Source: Balneolaceae bacterium (lineage in GTDB: Bacteria; Bacteroidota; Rhodothermia; Balneolales; Balneolaceae). From it: 64,000 nucleotides of DNA. Where the stretch lies: assembly GCA_007693745.1 (NCBI GenBank), contig REDA01000054.1:1-64000 (forward strand), read 5' to 3'. Both the position numbers and the translations under genes were made by a program. Under the pieces are notes generated by a model. That model ran no database searches. It had not been told where the DNA came from and saw only the letters and a list, made by a program, of their open reading frames with translations. This document shows, piece by piece, positions 1-8,780 of the stretch (position 1 is its first letter; each line of letters starts with the position of its first letter).

Positions 1-54
1 AACCGACGACCGGCTGTTTACAAAACAGCTGCTCTACCCCTGAGCTACACTGGC
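1..54 (-). tRNA. tRNA-Thr (TGT anticodon), 3' part cut off by window edge
   Basis: Read on the minus strand, the sequence folds as the first two-thirds of a tRNA. It shows a 7-nt acceptor strand GCCAGTG, TA at positions 8-9, a D-arm GCTC/GAGC, an anticodon stem GCTGT/ACAGC with loop TTTGTAA, and the start of the T-arm. The anticodon is TGT, which reads threonine ACA codons. The 3' end lies outside the window. It follows dedA on the same strand at about 120 bases. Confidence 0.9.
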
Positions 55-176
55 GATCAATATGTCAAATGTTCCGCCCGGCCTTTTGAGACAGACGGTT
101 CTTCCCCACAAATGAAAGACCTGAAATCTAAAAAGATCCTGATTATTAATCAACCTCTAACTGAATAAAAAAAATA

Positions 177-806
177 TTAAATCTTTTCTGACTTTCTCTT
201 CCGGTTGTAGAAGAAACGAATGGTAACTAAAACAATAAGGACCGAGACAATTACCCACCCGTAAACATTTAAATAGTGACCAATTGTCATCCAGTTCTCA
301 TTCACAATCCATCCAAACCCGATCAGCAGTGTGTTCCAGAGCAGCGAACTGATAAATGAACTGACAACGGTTTTGTTCACATTGGTTCTGCTGATTCCCG
401 CAGCGATGGAAATCACCGATCGTGTTCCGGCTAAAAAACGATTGGATAGGATAACACCCTGTCCCCACCGGCTCATCCACCGGTTTACCCTGTCAAAATA
501 TTTGATGTCCAGAAAGCGCATGAGCCAGAACCGCTTGCGCTGGCGATCAATTTTTTCTCCAAAATAGGCTCCGAACGCATACATTGTCATGAAGCCGAAT
601 ACCGAAAATATTGTCGTATAAAGCAACAGCGGAGTAAAACCGATGATCTGTTCAGCTGCAAGATAACCGCCGAAGGCAACCAGCAGATCCCCCGGGATGG
701 GTGGCAATACATTTTCAAGGTATGCTACAACGGCAAAAATCAGATAGATACTGAGTGGATTCAGCTCTGCGATCCACTCGATTAAATTTTGAAGTGTACT
801 CTCCAT
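177..806 (-). CDS. DedA family membrane protein
   Basis: A 209-residue integral membrane protein of the DedA (SNARE-associated/VTT) family. Members are linked to membrane homeostasis and lipid-carrier flipping. Visible family marks are the re-entrant motif YLENVLPPIPGD at residues 29-40, with the acidic E31 and the P-x-P-G-D stretch, and the second motif NRFLAGTRSVISIAAG at 122-137 with conserved arginines 123 and 129. Hydrophobic segments lie near 17-35, 55-80, 140-165 and 178-199. It starts 5 bases after ispF stops, so it is probably the last gene of a queA-ispD-ispF-dedA operon. The substrate cannot be told from the sequence. Confidence 0.85.
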   Translation of the reverse strand: MESTLQNLIEWIAELNPLSIYLIFAVVAYLENVLPPIPGDLLVAFGGYLAAEQIIGFTPLLLYTTIFSVFGFMTMYAFGAYFGEKIDRQRKRFWLMRFLDIKYFDRVNRWMSRWGQGVILSNRFLAGTRSVISIAAGISRTNVNKTVVSSFISSLLWNTLLIGFGWIVNENWMTIGHYLNVYGWVIVSVLIVLVTIRFFYNRKRKSEKI

Positions 807-811
807 TCTCC

Positions 812-1288
812 TTATCCGGCCTCTTTAATCAGAACTACAGCGTGAACAGCAACACCCTCTTCACGTCCGATAAAACCCATTTTTTCACTCGTTGTCGCCT
901 TGACTGAAATCCGGGAACACTCACAATGCAGCAGTTGTGCAATCCTCTCACGGATCGCTGCAATATGGGGTTGTAATTTTGGCCGCTCGGCCACTACTGT
1001 GATGTCTGCATTGCTGATTTCATACCCTCTGTCGATGATCTCACCGTAGCATTCGGCTAAAAGCTTTGCACTGTCCGCATTTTTGTACTCAGGATCGGTA
1101 TCCGGAAAGTGAGAACCAATATCACCAAGTGCCAGGGCGCCATAAAGAGCATCCGTGAGTGCATGCAGAAGGACGTCGGCATCGGAATGCCCCTTCAGTC
1201 CTTTGAAGCCGTGGATTTCAATTCCGCCAAGCATCAGCCTTCGGCCACTTTCAAAGGGATGCACATCATATCCAAAGCCAATTCTCAT
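812..1288 (-). CDS. ispF: 2-C-methyl-D-erythritol 2,4-cyclodiphosphate synthase
   Basis: 158 residues, the usual IspF length. The enzyme cyclises CDP-methylerythritol 2-phosphate, releasing CMP, in the non-mevalonate isoprenoid pathway in the cytoplasm. The zinc ligands are visible at the expected places: D8 and H10 in GYDVHPF, and H42 in the segment GHSDADVLLHALTDA. The C-terminal KATTSEKMGFIGREEGVA stretch, which lines the cytidine site, is also present. The start codon overlaps the ispD stop by four bases (ATGA), so the two pathway enzymes are translationally coupled. Confidence 0.97.
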   Translation of the reverse strand: MRIGFGYDVHPFESGRRLMLGGIEIHGFKGLKGHSDADVLLHALTDALYGALALGDIGSHFPDTDPEYKNADSAKLLAECYGEIIDRGYEISNADITVVAERPKLQPHIAAIRERIAQLLHCECSRISVKATTSEKMGFIGREEGVAVHAVVLIKEAG

Positions 1289-1998
1289 TCCTGTGAATCC
1301 TCTTTTTGAATAAGGAATTCCGCGATTTGCAAATCCATCGGATAGGTGAGTTTAAAATTTGAAGCAGATCCCTCAACAAGCACCACCTTTCCTCCAATCG
1401 CCTCAACAAGTGAAGAATCATCGGAACCGGAAATGTTATACTCGGCAGCATTCGCATAGGCCTCACGCAGAAGCGCCGCCCAAAAAACCTGTGGTGTCTG
1501 CGCATGCCACAGGGAGTCTCTTTTGGGAGTGCTCACAATTTCCTGTTCAGATCCGGCTACCTTAATCGTGTCGCGAACCGGCACAGCAAGTACAGCCCCT
1601 CCCCATTTGGTAGCCTCGGATACACACTTTTCAATATCCTGAAAGCTGACAAACGGCCGCACTGCATCATGAACTGCGATCAGTCCGCTTTTTTCCGAAA
1701 CGTTTTTCAGCGCATTCCGGATGGAATCCTGCCGTTCGGCGCCCCCCCGCACAACACTGTGCCGGAGGTGGCCAAAAAGACGCGATAAGAGCTCTTCTGT
1801 CTCATCATGAAACTCAGGGGATGTGGAAATTATTACCTCACCCAACCTCTTCAAACCCGTAAATGCACTCAGTGTATGCTCAAGAACAGATTTACCATCC
1901 AGCTTCAGATAAGGTTTCGGTACAGTCTTCCCCATCCTTTCACCGGATCCGGCAGCCGGAATAATAAGAGAGATTTGCTGGTCTGCCACAACAGTCAT
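1285..1998 (-). CDS. ispD: 2-C-methyl-D-erythritol 4-phosphate cytidylyltransferase
   Basis: 237 residues. It transfers CMP from CTP to methylerythritol 4-phosphate, two steps before IspF. The nucleotide-binding loop IIPAAGSGERMG (residues 12-23) followed by PKPYL, and the VHDAVRPF motif near residue 105, are diagnostic. A C-terminal LTYPMDLQIAE motif is also visible. It lies 7 bases after queA and overlaps ispF by four bases. IspD and IspF are separate adjacent genes here, not the IspDF fusion seen in some proteobacteria. Confidence 0.96.
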   Translation of the reverse strand: MTVVADQQISLIIPAAGSGERMGKTVPKPYLKLDGKSVLEHTLSAFTGLKRLGEVIISTSPEFHDETEELLSRLFGHLRHSVVRGGAERQDSIRNALKNVSEKSGLIAVHDAVRPFVSFQDIEKCVSEATKWGGAVLAVPVRDTIKVAGSEQEIVSTPKRDSLWHAQTPQVFWAALLREAYANAAEYNISGSDDSSLVEAIGGKVVLVEGSASNFKLTYPMDLQIAEFLIQKEDSQE

Positions 1999-2005
1999 TT
2001 TTAAA

Positions 2006-3058
2006 TTAAATGATCAGCATTGCATCGCCGAAGGAGAAAAACCTGTATTCCTTCTGAAGTGCTTCCTTGTAAGCCTCTTTAATAAACTCAAATCCCCCGA
2101 AGGCGGCAGAAAGCATTAACAGAGTGGACTCAGGGCGATGGAAGTTCGTAATCAACCCCTCCGTAATCTTGAAACTGTAATCAGGATAGATAAATTTGTC
2201 AGTCCAGCCGGTGCCCAGCTTCGACATACCACTGGCCATCACGCTTGTTTCAAGAACCCTGACTGCAGAGGTACCACAAGCTACAACTTTATGTCTCTTG
2301 CTTTTAAGTGCAACATTGATCCTGTCGGACGACTCCTTTGAGATATAATAATTTTCCGAGTCCATACGGTGTTTGGTAAGGTCTTCCACCTCTACCGGTC
2401 GAAACGTGCCCCAGCCAATGTGAAGAGTGACAGGGACAAAATCGACCCCTTTCTCCTTTAGCTTCTGAACAAGCTCTTCGGTAAAATGCATCCCGGCCGT
2501 CGGTGCAGCGACCGCGCCCCGCTCTTTTGCGAAAATGGTCTGATAGTTCTCCTTGTCTGATTCCCTGGGCTCTCTTTCTATATAGGGCGGAAGAGGCATG
2601 TCCCCGATTTTATCAAGCCGGCTGTAGAGTTCTTCATTAGGACCATCAAACAGAAAGCGGATGGTTCGGCCTCTGGAAGTGGTATTATCCACAACTTCTG
2701 CCGTCAGATCTTCACCAAAATAGAGCTTGTTTCCAATCCGGATTTTCCTGGCAGGCTCCACCAGTACATCCCACAACATATTTTCCGGCTGCAGTTCACG
2801 CAGCAGAAATACTTCGATATCAGCCTCTGTTTTCTCTTTTTTCCCTTTCAGCTTGGCCGGAAATACTTTTGTGTTATTGTAAACAACAACATCACCTTCA
2901 TTCAAGTATTTGTGAATATCGGTAAACTGTTCATGAGTTATACTTCTCTCCTCACGGTTGAGTACCATCAGTTTCGCGGAGTCGCGCGGACTGATTGGCT
3001 CATCTGGTACATTAAACTCTTCGATTTCAAATTTGAAATCTGTTAATTTCATTTTCAA
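2006..3058 (-). CDS. queA: S-adenosylmethionine:tRNA ribosyltransferase-isomerase
   Basis: 350 residues, the normal QueA length. It transfers and isomerises the ribose of SAM onto preQ1 in tRNA to make epoxyqueuosine at wobble position 34. Recognisable blocks include SPRDSAKLMVLNR near residue 23, VVVYNNTKVFPAKL near 57, APTAGMHFTEEL near 185, and GWGTFRPV and GLITNFHRPESTLLMLS toward the C-terminus. It is the first gene of the minus-strand queA-ispD-ispF-dedA run. An AT-rich 226-base divergent gap separates it from the next plus-strand gene and probably holds both promoters. Confidence 0.96.
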   Translation of the reverse strand: MKMKLTDFKFEIEEFNVPDEPISPRDSAKLMVLNREERSITHEQFTDIHKYLNEGDVVVYNNTKVFPAKLKGKKEKTEADIEVFLLRELQPENMLWDVLVEPARKIRIGNKLYFGEDLTAEVVDNTTSRGRTIRFLFDGPNEELYSRLDKIGDMPLPPYIEREPRESDKENYQTIFAKERGAVAAPTAGMHFTEELVQKLKEKGVDFVPVTLHIGWGTFRPVEVEDLTKHRMDSENYYISKESSDRINVALKSKRHKVVACGTSAVRVLETSVMASGMSKLGTGWTDKFIYPDYSFKITEGLITNFHRPESTLLMLSAAFGGFEFIKEAYKEALQKEYRFFSFGDAMLII

Positions 3059-3284
3059 AGCGCACAGGGGTTTTGTTCGGATTATTTACTGCTAAATAAA
3101 GCTAAGAAAAATAGCGAATAATACTTGATTTTGCAAAAAAAAGCTGTAAGGAGCCCGCTTCCCTATTGTGAACACTCTCACTTTCAAATAACCGAAAAGT
3201 TTCTTTCAGCAAACTTTATTTAATTGAGCTAATTATTTATAATTTAGTAGTCATTGAAACGTTACGGCTAAAAATATCTGTATT

Positions 3285-3785
3285 ATGAAATTTCTGATCT
3301 CCTCAATTCTGATCATACTTTTTTCAACAACTGTATCTGAAGCTCAGTTAAGAAGCGATCTCAATCAGCGAAATGATGATTTTACTGCCGCATATACCCA
3401 TCAGGGGAATGCTTCAGCTCCCGGAAGCTGGATGAATTTACTGAATATGTCGATGAGCCATTCCTATTCGATGACCTTCAATAATTTCGGAGGACAAATG
3501 AATAATCTCAACGCCTACACCAACCATATGCTGTTTGATATCAGTGACCGGTTAAATGCTCAGGTTGATGTATCGGTTCTGCATTCTCCGTTTGGAAACA
3601 GTTTTATGAACAACAACCAGCTTGGAACAAAAATTATACTGGATCAGGCGCGGCTGGATTACCGCCTCTCGCCCAATTCCTCAATCTCTGTACAGTTCTC
3701 ACAGCGACCCGCATATTACGGTTATAACCCTTTCGGACAGAGTTCATTTCATTCTCCGTACAACCGAATGCGCCCAGGGTTTTAA
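3285..3785 (+). CDS. Small exported protein, probably outer-membrane associated
   Basis: 166 residues, not recognised as a named family. The N-terminus is a clear Sec signal peptide, with a hydrophobic stretch at 4-18 and probable cleavage after SEA near residue 20. The mature part is rich in Asn, Ser, Met and Phe, with alternating hydrophobic residues (ITVQFSQ-like strands, SISVQFSQRPAYYGY). This would fit a short beta-structure. It opens a plus-strand operon with a LytR_C protein, rsfS and a large histidine kinase. The context suggests an envelope role, but no function is assigned. Confidence 0.7.
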   Translation: MKFLISSILIILFSTTVSEAQLRSDLNQRNDDFTAAYTHQGNASAPGSWMNLLNMSMSHSYSMTFNNFGGQMNNLNAYTNHMLFDISDRLNAQVDVSVLHSPFGNSFMNNNQLGTKIILDQARLDYRLSPNSSISVQFSQRPAYYGYNPFGQSSFHSPYNRMRPGF

Positions 3786-3791
3786 TTGCCG

Positions 3792-4247
3792 ATGCAAAAA
3801 AACAGATCGAGTGATCAAAACCGGCATCTTCTGCTCAATGCCCTGATCGGTTTCCTTGGAGTGTTACTGCTTCTGTTGCTTGTCGCACTTGCATCGCGCG
3901 TTCTGCATCCTAAAATCGTGACCGAGCGTGCCGACAACAACCCTTTTATGGTCAGTAATGTCATTCAACTTGAAGTGCTAAATGGCTGTGGCGTACCCGG
4001 TATCGCTACCCGTTTTACCGACACACTCAGGAGATTTGGGTTTGATGTGGTCGAAAGTGGCAATTTCGATCATTTTAACGTTGAAAAGAGTTTTATTATC
4101 TCAAGAAGCGGAACAATGGAGAACGCCAGACGCGTTGCAGCAGCTCTTGGAATCAGCGACGATCTTATTCTGAGAGAATCCTCACCCGATTTTTATCTTG
4201 ATGTCACACTTGTGATCGGACAGGACTTTGAATCATTGAATCTCTAA
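3792..4247 (+). CDS. Membrane-anchored LytR C-terminal domain protein
   Basis: About 151 residues from the ATG at 3792; a TTG two codons upstream is possible but less likely. A single transmembrane helix lies at about residues 15-35. It is followed by a LytR_C-type domain (family PF13399 by recognition) with the marker VIQLEVLNGCGVPGIATRFTD and the later VVESGNFDHF and VTLVIGQD stretches. The domain occurs at the C-terminus of LCP cell-wall ligases, but the catalytic LCP part is absent here. The gene starts 6 bases after the previous stop and ends 9 bases before rsfS. The stand-alone domain is common near rsfS in Bacteroidota relatives, as far as I recall; its role is unknown. Confidence 0.8.
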   Translation: MQKNRSSDQNRHLLLNALIGFLGVLLLLLLVALASRVLHPKIVTERADNNPFMVSNVIQLEVLNGCGVPGIATRFTDTLRRFGFDVVESGNFDHFNVEKSFIISRSGTMENARRVAAALGISDDLILRESSPDFYLDVTLVIGQDFESLNL

Positions 4248-4256
4248 CTAGCATAC

Positions 4257-4667
4257 ATGAACAAACCACTGGATAAAACAACAGGCCAATTTACAACCGA
4301 CCATCCTCAAAAAACACCGGATTCAGATAAACTGATACAGCATATATCTGATGGTCTGCTGGAAAAAAAAGCGAAAGAGATCAAAATTCTCAACGTGAGC
4401 AGTCTGACTACCCTTACCGATTTTTTTGTCGTTTGTCACGGCACATCCGACACTCAAATTCGTGCTCTGGCAAACAGTGTGATCGACAAAGTAAAAGAGA
4501 TGACCGGGGAAAACGCCTGGAAACAGGAGGGAATGGATACGAGAAACTGGATTATTATTGATTACGTAAACGTTGTTGTCCACATTTTTAATGAGGAAAA
4601 ACGAAATTACTACGGGATTGAAAGAATGTGGAATGATGCGATTGTGACGGACGTATCAGACAACTGA
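4257..4667 (+). CDS. rsfS: Ribosome silencing factor RsfS (Iojap/YbeB)
   Basis: 136 residues. RsfS binds ribosomal protein L14 and blocks subunit joining when nutrients are short. The DUF143 core is visible from about residue 25: LLEKKAKEIKILNVSSLTTL, then DFFVVCHGTSDTQIRALA and the C-terminal RNWIIIDYVNVVVHIFNEE plus YYGIERMWNDA. A 25-residue polar N-terminal extension precedes the core. It is tightly packed between the LytR_C gene (9 bases) and the histidine kinase (8 bases). Confidence 0.95.
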   Translation: MNKPLDKTTGQFTTDHPQKTPDSDKLIQHISDGLLEKKAKEIKILNVSSLTTLTDFFVVCHGTSDTQIRALANSVIDKVKEMTGENAWKQEGMDTRNWIIIDYVNVVVHIFNEEKRNYYGIERMWNDAIVTDVSDN

Positions 4668-4675
4668 GTTCCGCG

Positions 4676-7600
4676 TTGAAGCCGCGAAATAAATATCTGA
4701 GAGTTACTTTCTTACTGCTCATTCCGGCACTTCTCTTCCTGTGGCTTGAATTGAGCGGCTCTGATCAAAAATACGCTCATGATCAGCAATCTGACAGCGA
4801 AGCTCTCGAGCAGGCCGTCCAGTTCTTCGATGAACTCCTTTATTCTTTGAACTCAGCCTCCGAAGAAATTAAACTGCTGATCTCAGATCTTCATTACAGG
4901 GATGAAATACGGCCGGCTCTTCTCGGACAGGCAGGCACTGAACTGTTCTGGGGTTTGTCTCTTTTTAAAAATTCTGAAAGATGGTTTTGGGAGGGAAATG
5001 AACTAAACCTGCCCAGAACCGTGACCCACGGAAACAGTGAGCCACTGCTTACGATTACCGCCATCAACAATGTGATACTCTTACTGCGGTATCATCATTT
5101 TGACCTGAATGACGACTCCTACACACTGCTGACAGCCATGAGACTGCAGCAATCTGTTGATATTCCATTACTAAAAGACCTGGAATTTGATCTGACTGAT
5201 CATCCCTTATGGGAAGGGAATCCCCGTGTAGTCTTCCGCTTTTTTGAACCTGATCCAGCTCAGGTTGATTTCAGAACTCTCGAAATCCCGGGAAGCGGCA
5301 GAGTTGGAGTGGTCTATCTTCAAAACCTGAATTCCGATGCAGACTCTGCTGAATCGGCCCAAAAGCTTCACAGGATCATCTTTTTTGTTCTTTTTGGAAT
5401 CATCCTTTACATAGCCGGCGGATCACTGGACAAAAAAAGGATCCCTCTTACCCTCATAGCTTATCATTGCATCCGGCTGCTGTTCTTACTGCTGGTCTGG
5501 CTTCTCATTTACCTTTCTGAAGTACATTTAACACTTGCTGCATATGCCGCCACTGCCTGGGAACTCCATGACCATCACTCTGCTGAGCTGATCATTTTTT
5601 TTCTGCTTAACTCCCTTTTCATCTTCCTGATCTTCATCACTTCAGTACAGATTATCGATCAGGTAAACGTTTCCGGAAGGAACTGGTCACTCTCCTCAAT
5701 TTTTGGAAGTGCTTTCCTCTTTGGATTTCTCTCCCTGTTACTGATCCTTTTTTTTACCCAATCTGTGGATAATCTGCTGCTTGAAAGTACGATACCCCTG
5801 CTCTATCTCGACATTTCTCCCGATCCTCTCTCCTTTCTTTTTTATCTCTTCTCTTTGGTTATGTTCACTGGTTCATTCGGCATTATTTTTTCAGTTTCTC
5901 TATTTCTAAACAGGATCTATGATCAGAATGGAGTCATCATCCTTCTCTTTTCCTCTCTGGGTTTATTACTCTCAGCCCTGGCAACAGGTCATTTTTTTTC
6001 TATCAGCATCACATTCCAGAAGCTGATTTTCTACTATCTCTTATTTTTATCCGTGATTTCTTTATCCGGAACAGCGATTACTGATTGGACCAAGCTCTCA
6101 AGCCAATCCGGATTCAGAAAATTAACTCTCCTGGCTGTCTCTGCTTCCACTGTTACTTACCTGCTTATCTTTTCAGCCACAATGCACAGAGTGGATCGGG
6201 ATCTGCTGCAGGAAGTTTCCGGATTTACTGATGATGCCTCACCGGGAAGTTCTGAAATTTTGTTCGGCATGCTGCAATCACTTGAGAATTCCCTCTCCTA
6301 TTTTTCTGTTGATGATGTAGAGAATGAAAATCCGTTTTTAATCAGACAGTTTCAACGTACTGTTGCCGCACTTATCGAGGATGACCGGAGAGGTTACTCC
6401 TTCCACTTCCGGATTTTGAAGCCGAACGACATTGAACTTACCAGTTTTTCAACGTCTCTTGAACGGCCCGTATGGAGCTCATTCTTTAATACCAATCTGA
6501 TGAGAAGCTCCCACAGAGGTGAACAGCTTCGTTATGAAACAAACAGACCGATCATCTGGGGACGCCCTGCGAATCTGTCTGAACGCTACATCTCACTGGA
6601 CAGAGGCTGGATTCCCATTTTTGATCCTGATCAAACCTCCCGGATTATTGCATGGGTAGCAGGTGAAGTGTACCGGGAGCGGTTCGATTATCAAAGGCCT
6701 CTGCGCGCCATGCTGACTGCTGCCGAAGATTCAGGTTGGAGGCAGAGCATCTTTTTATCTGAATTTACAGGTGACAGGCTAACCCGTACAGCACTGAAAG
6801 GGATGTATCACAACCAGCCTCAATTCAATCGTCTTTCCTCTCAAAAAAGAGAGGCTGCCGCAATGGATTCGGTTCTGTTCATCACCAACCATACTGAATC
6901 AGGCCGCTTCAGGGAAATACTCGTAAATAGTGGTGAAAGACAAATTACCATCGCCAGTACTCCTTACCCGGGGATCAATCACCACCTTTTTTCTTATTTC
7001 AGACTGCAGATTGTGCTCATCTTCTTTTCTCTGTTTTCTTTCACGCTTATCTCCGCTCTCGGATTTCCTGGCTTTGCTCCCTTCGGACGCAATCACAGGT
7101 TTCGCGACCGGCTTGTAGATGGGCTTATCATGACCACTATCCTTTTTCTTACCGTTCTGATCTACGCAACCCAGTTTACCGTAGGTAAACAGAATGAGAG
7201 AAACGTGGAACGGGAACTCCTTGGGAATCTCTCTGTTGCCGCAGATATTCTCAGAGAAAAAGGGCCATTTTCTGACTCCACTGCAATGGATGATGTTCTG
7301 GGTGAGATCACCAAACCTCTTAATGCAGACCTTATTCTCTTTAGAGGAGCCCAACAGATATCATCAACAACTCCCCAGATCTTTTATCACTTTTTGATTC
7401 CGTCTGTAATGCCGTTTAATGTGTATAACCAGCTCTTCTATTCGGAAAGGAGTTTTTATCTTGACCGGAAGGTGATCGGAAGCCGGGAGATGCTGATCGG
7501 ATACAGATTACTGCCGGGCCCCTCCGGCGAGCCGGTTGGCGCAATCGCGATTCCTACATTTATTGAGTCTCCTGTTTATGAGGAGCAGCTGCTCTCCACA

Positions 7601-8539
7601 ACCAGTACGCTGTTTGTGATGTACCTGATAATTTTCTCTCTCTTCATCGCCGGAACCATGTTTCTTTCGGGACAGCTGACCAAACCTTTGCGTTCTATTC
7701 AGACCGGTCTGAACAAAATTTCCGGCGGAGATCTCAAGGCCAGAGTGGCAGTTACCAGTAATGACGAAATCGGTTCTCTTGCTGAAGCATACAATGAAAT
7801 GGTTCAAAAACTGGATGTTACTCAGCAGGAGTTGATGAGAGCGGAGCGTGAGGCCGCCTGGAAGGAGATGGCTCAGCAGGTTGCCCATGAAATAAAAAAC
7901 CCGTTGACACCTATGAAACTCAGCCTTCAGCATCTCCAGCGGCAACTCGAAGCCAGCCCGGAAAAGGTTGCTGAACTGAAACCCGTCATTGAACGAACAG
8001 CCGCCAACATCATTGAGCAGATTGAATCCCTGAATAAAATTGCCTCAGACTTCTCAGCTTTTGCCCGGCCTGTAAGAGATCCCTTCCGGCTCTTTTCTCT
8101 GCCAGACTTGATCCACGCTCTGGTTACACTCTTCAGTCACCATGATCAAATCAGTTTTGTGAAAAACATTCCTGAAAAAGATTTTCTTGTCGAAGGAGCT
8201 GAAGAAGATCTGCGACGTGCATTCATTAACGTCTTGAAAAATGCTGTTGAATCTCTTCGTAAAACGGATTCAGAAATCACCATTACGTTAACACGGCAGA
8301 AAGACCGGGCTGTAGTAAGTATCAAAGATAACGGTTCAGGAATCGAAGAAGGCGACAGGGAAAAGATCTTCATGCCAAAATTCTCTACAAAATCAAGCGG
8401 AACAGGTCTTGGGCTTGCAATCACCAGGCAGATTATTGAAGCTCACAAGGGTGATATCCGGTTTGAATCTGAAACGGGGCACGGTACGGAATTCATCATT
8501 ACTCTTCCCCTTCTCCAGAAGAATACTGATCTGTTTTAG
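4676..8539 (+). CDS. Very large multi-pass membrane sensor histidine kinase (NtrY-like)
   Basis: 1287 residues with a TTG start 8 bases after rsfS. The first helix (about 8-25) is followed by an extracytoplasmic region. Next comes a block of roughly seven to eight hydrophobic helices (about 230-515), a second large loop to about 780, and three more helices (near 785-805, 820-840 and 975-1000). A HAMP domain follows (LTKPLRSIQTGLNKISGGDL). The kinase core is complete: H-box HEIKNPLTP with phosphoacceptor H1071, N-box NVLKNAVES near 1188, and G-boxes DNGSGIEE and GTGLGLAI near 1243. The kinase part resembles NtrY. The long multi-pass front part is unusual and its signal is unknown. No response regulator is encoded next to it. 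Confidence 0.88.
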   Translation: MKPRNKYLRVTFLLLIPALLFLWLELSGSDQKYAHDQQSDSEALEQAVQFFDELLYSLNSASEEIKLLISDLHYRDEIRPALLGQAGTELFWGLSLFKNSERWFWEGNELNLPRTVTHGNSEPLLTITAINNVILLLRYHHFDLNDDSYTLLTAMRLQQSVDIPLLKDLEFDLTDHPLWEGNPRVVFRFFEPDPAQVDFRTLEIPGSGRVGVVYLQNLNSDADSAESAQKLHRIIFFVLFGIILYIAGGSLDKKRIPLTLIAYHCIRLLFLLLVWLLIYLSEVHLTLAAYAATAWELHDHHSAELIIFFLLNSLFIFLIFITSVQIIDQVNVSGRNWSLSSIFGSAFLFGFLSLLLILFFTQSVDNLLLESTIPLLYLDISPDPLSFLFYLFSLVMFTGSFGIIFSVSLFLNRIYDQNGVIILLFSSLGLLLSALATGHFFSISITFQKLIFYYLLFLSVISLSGTAITDWTKLSSQSGFRKLTLLAVSASTVTYLLIFSATMHRVDRDLLQEVSGFTDDASPGSSEILFGMLQSLENSLSYFSVDDVENENPFLIRQFQRTVAALIEDDRRGYSFHFRILKPNDIELTSFSTSLERPVWSSFFNTNLMRSSHRGEQLRYETNRPIIWGRPANLSERYISLDRGWIPIFDPDQTSRIIAWVAGEVYRERFDYQRPLRAMLTAAEDSGWRQSIFLSEFTGDRLTRTALKGMYHNQPQFNRLSSQKREAAAMDSVLFITNHTESGRFREILVNSGERQITIASTPYPGINHHLFSYFRLQIVLIFFSLFSFTLISALGFPGFAPFGRNHRFRDRLVDGLIMTTILFLTVLIYATQFTVGKQNERNVERELLGNLSVAADILREKGPFSDSTAMDDVLGEITKPLNADLILFRGAQQISSTTPQIFYHFLIPSVMPFNVYNQLFYSERSFYLDRKVIGSREMLIGYRLLPGPSGEPVGAIAIPTFIESPVYEEQLLSTTSTLFVMYLIIFSLFIAGTMFLSGQLTKPLRSIQTGLNKISGGDLKARVAVTSNDEIGSLAEAYNEMVQKLDVTQQELMRAEREAAWKEMAQQVAHEIKNPLTPMKLSLQHLQRQLEASPEKVAELKPVIERTAANIIEQIESLNKIASDFSAFARPVRDPFRLFSLPDLIHALVTLFSHHDQISFVKNIPEKDFLVEGAEEDLRRAFINVLKNAVESLRKTDSEITITLTRQKDRAVVSIKDNGSGIEEGDREKIFMPKFSTKSSGTGLGLAITRQIIEAHKGDIRFESETGHGTEFIITLPLLQKNTDLF

Positions 8540-8780
8540 TAAAAGGATTCTGACTGCTTTTCTCTTTTTCTCCGGGAAACTGAAGGACTCTTTGAAAGCA
8601 GTGCACATGTACCCCTCCTTTCCACTGTTACAAAGCTTTATTTTTGATCTTCCACGAGATTCACGGAATTGCAGCCCCCCTTTTTTATAATAATTCTCAA
8701 CAAAAGATCACTGTTTTTCAATACAGGCACCTCCTTTCTCCGATCTTTTTATTCGTTTTTTTCGTACCATCAGCGCTTAC

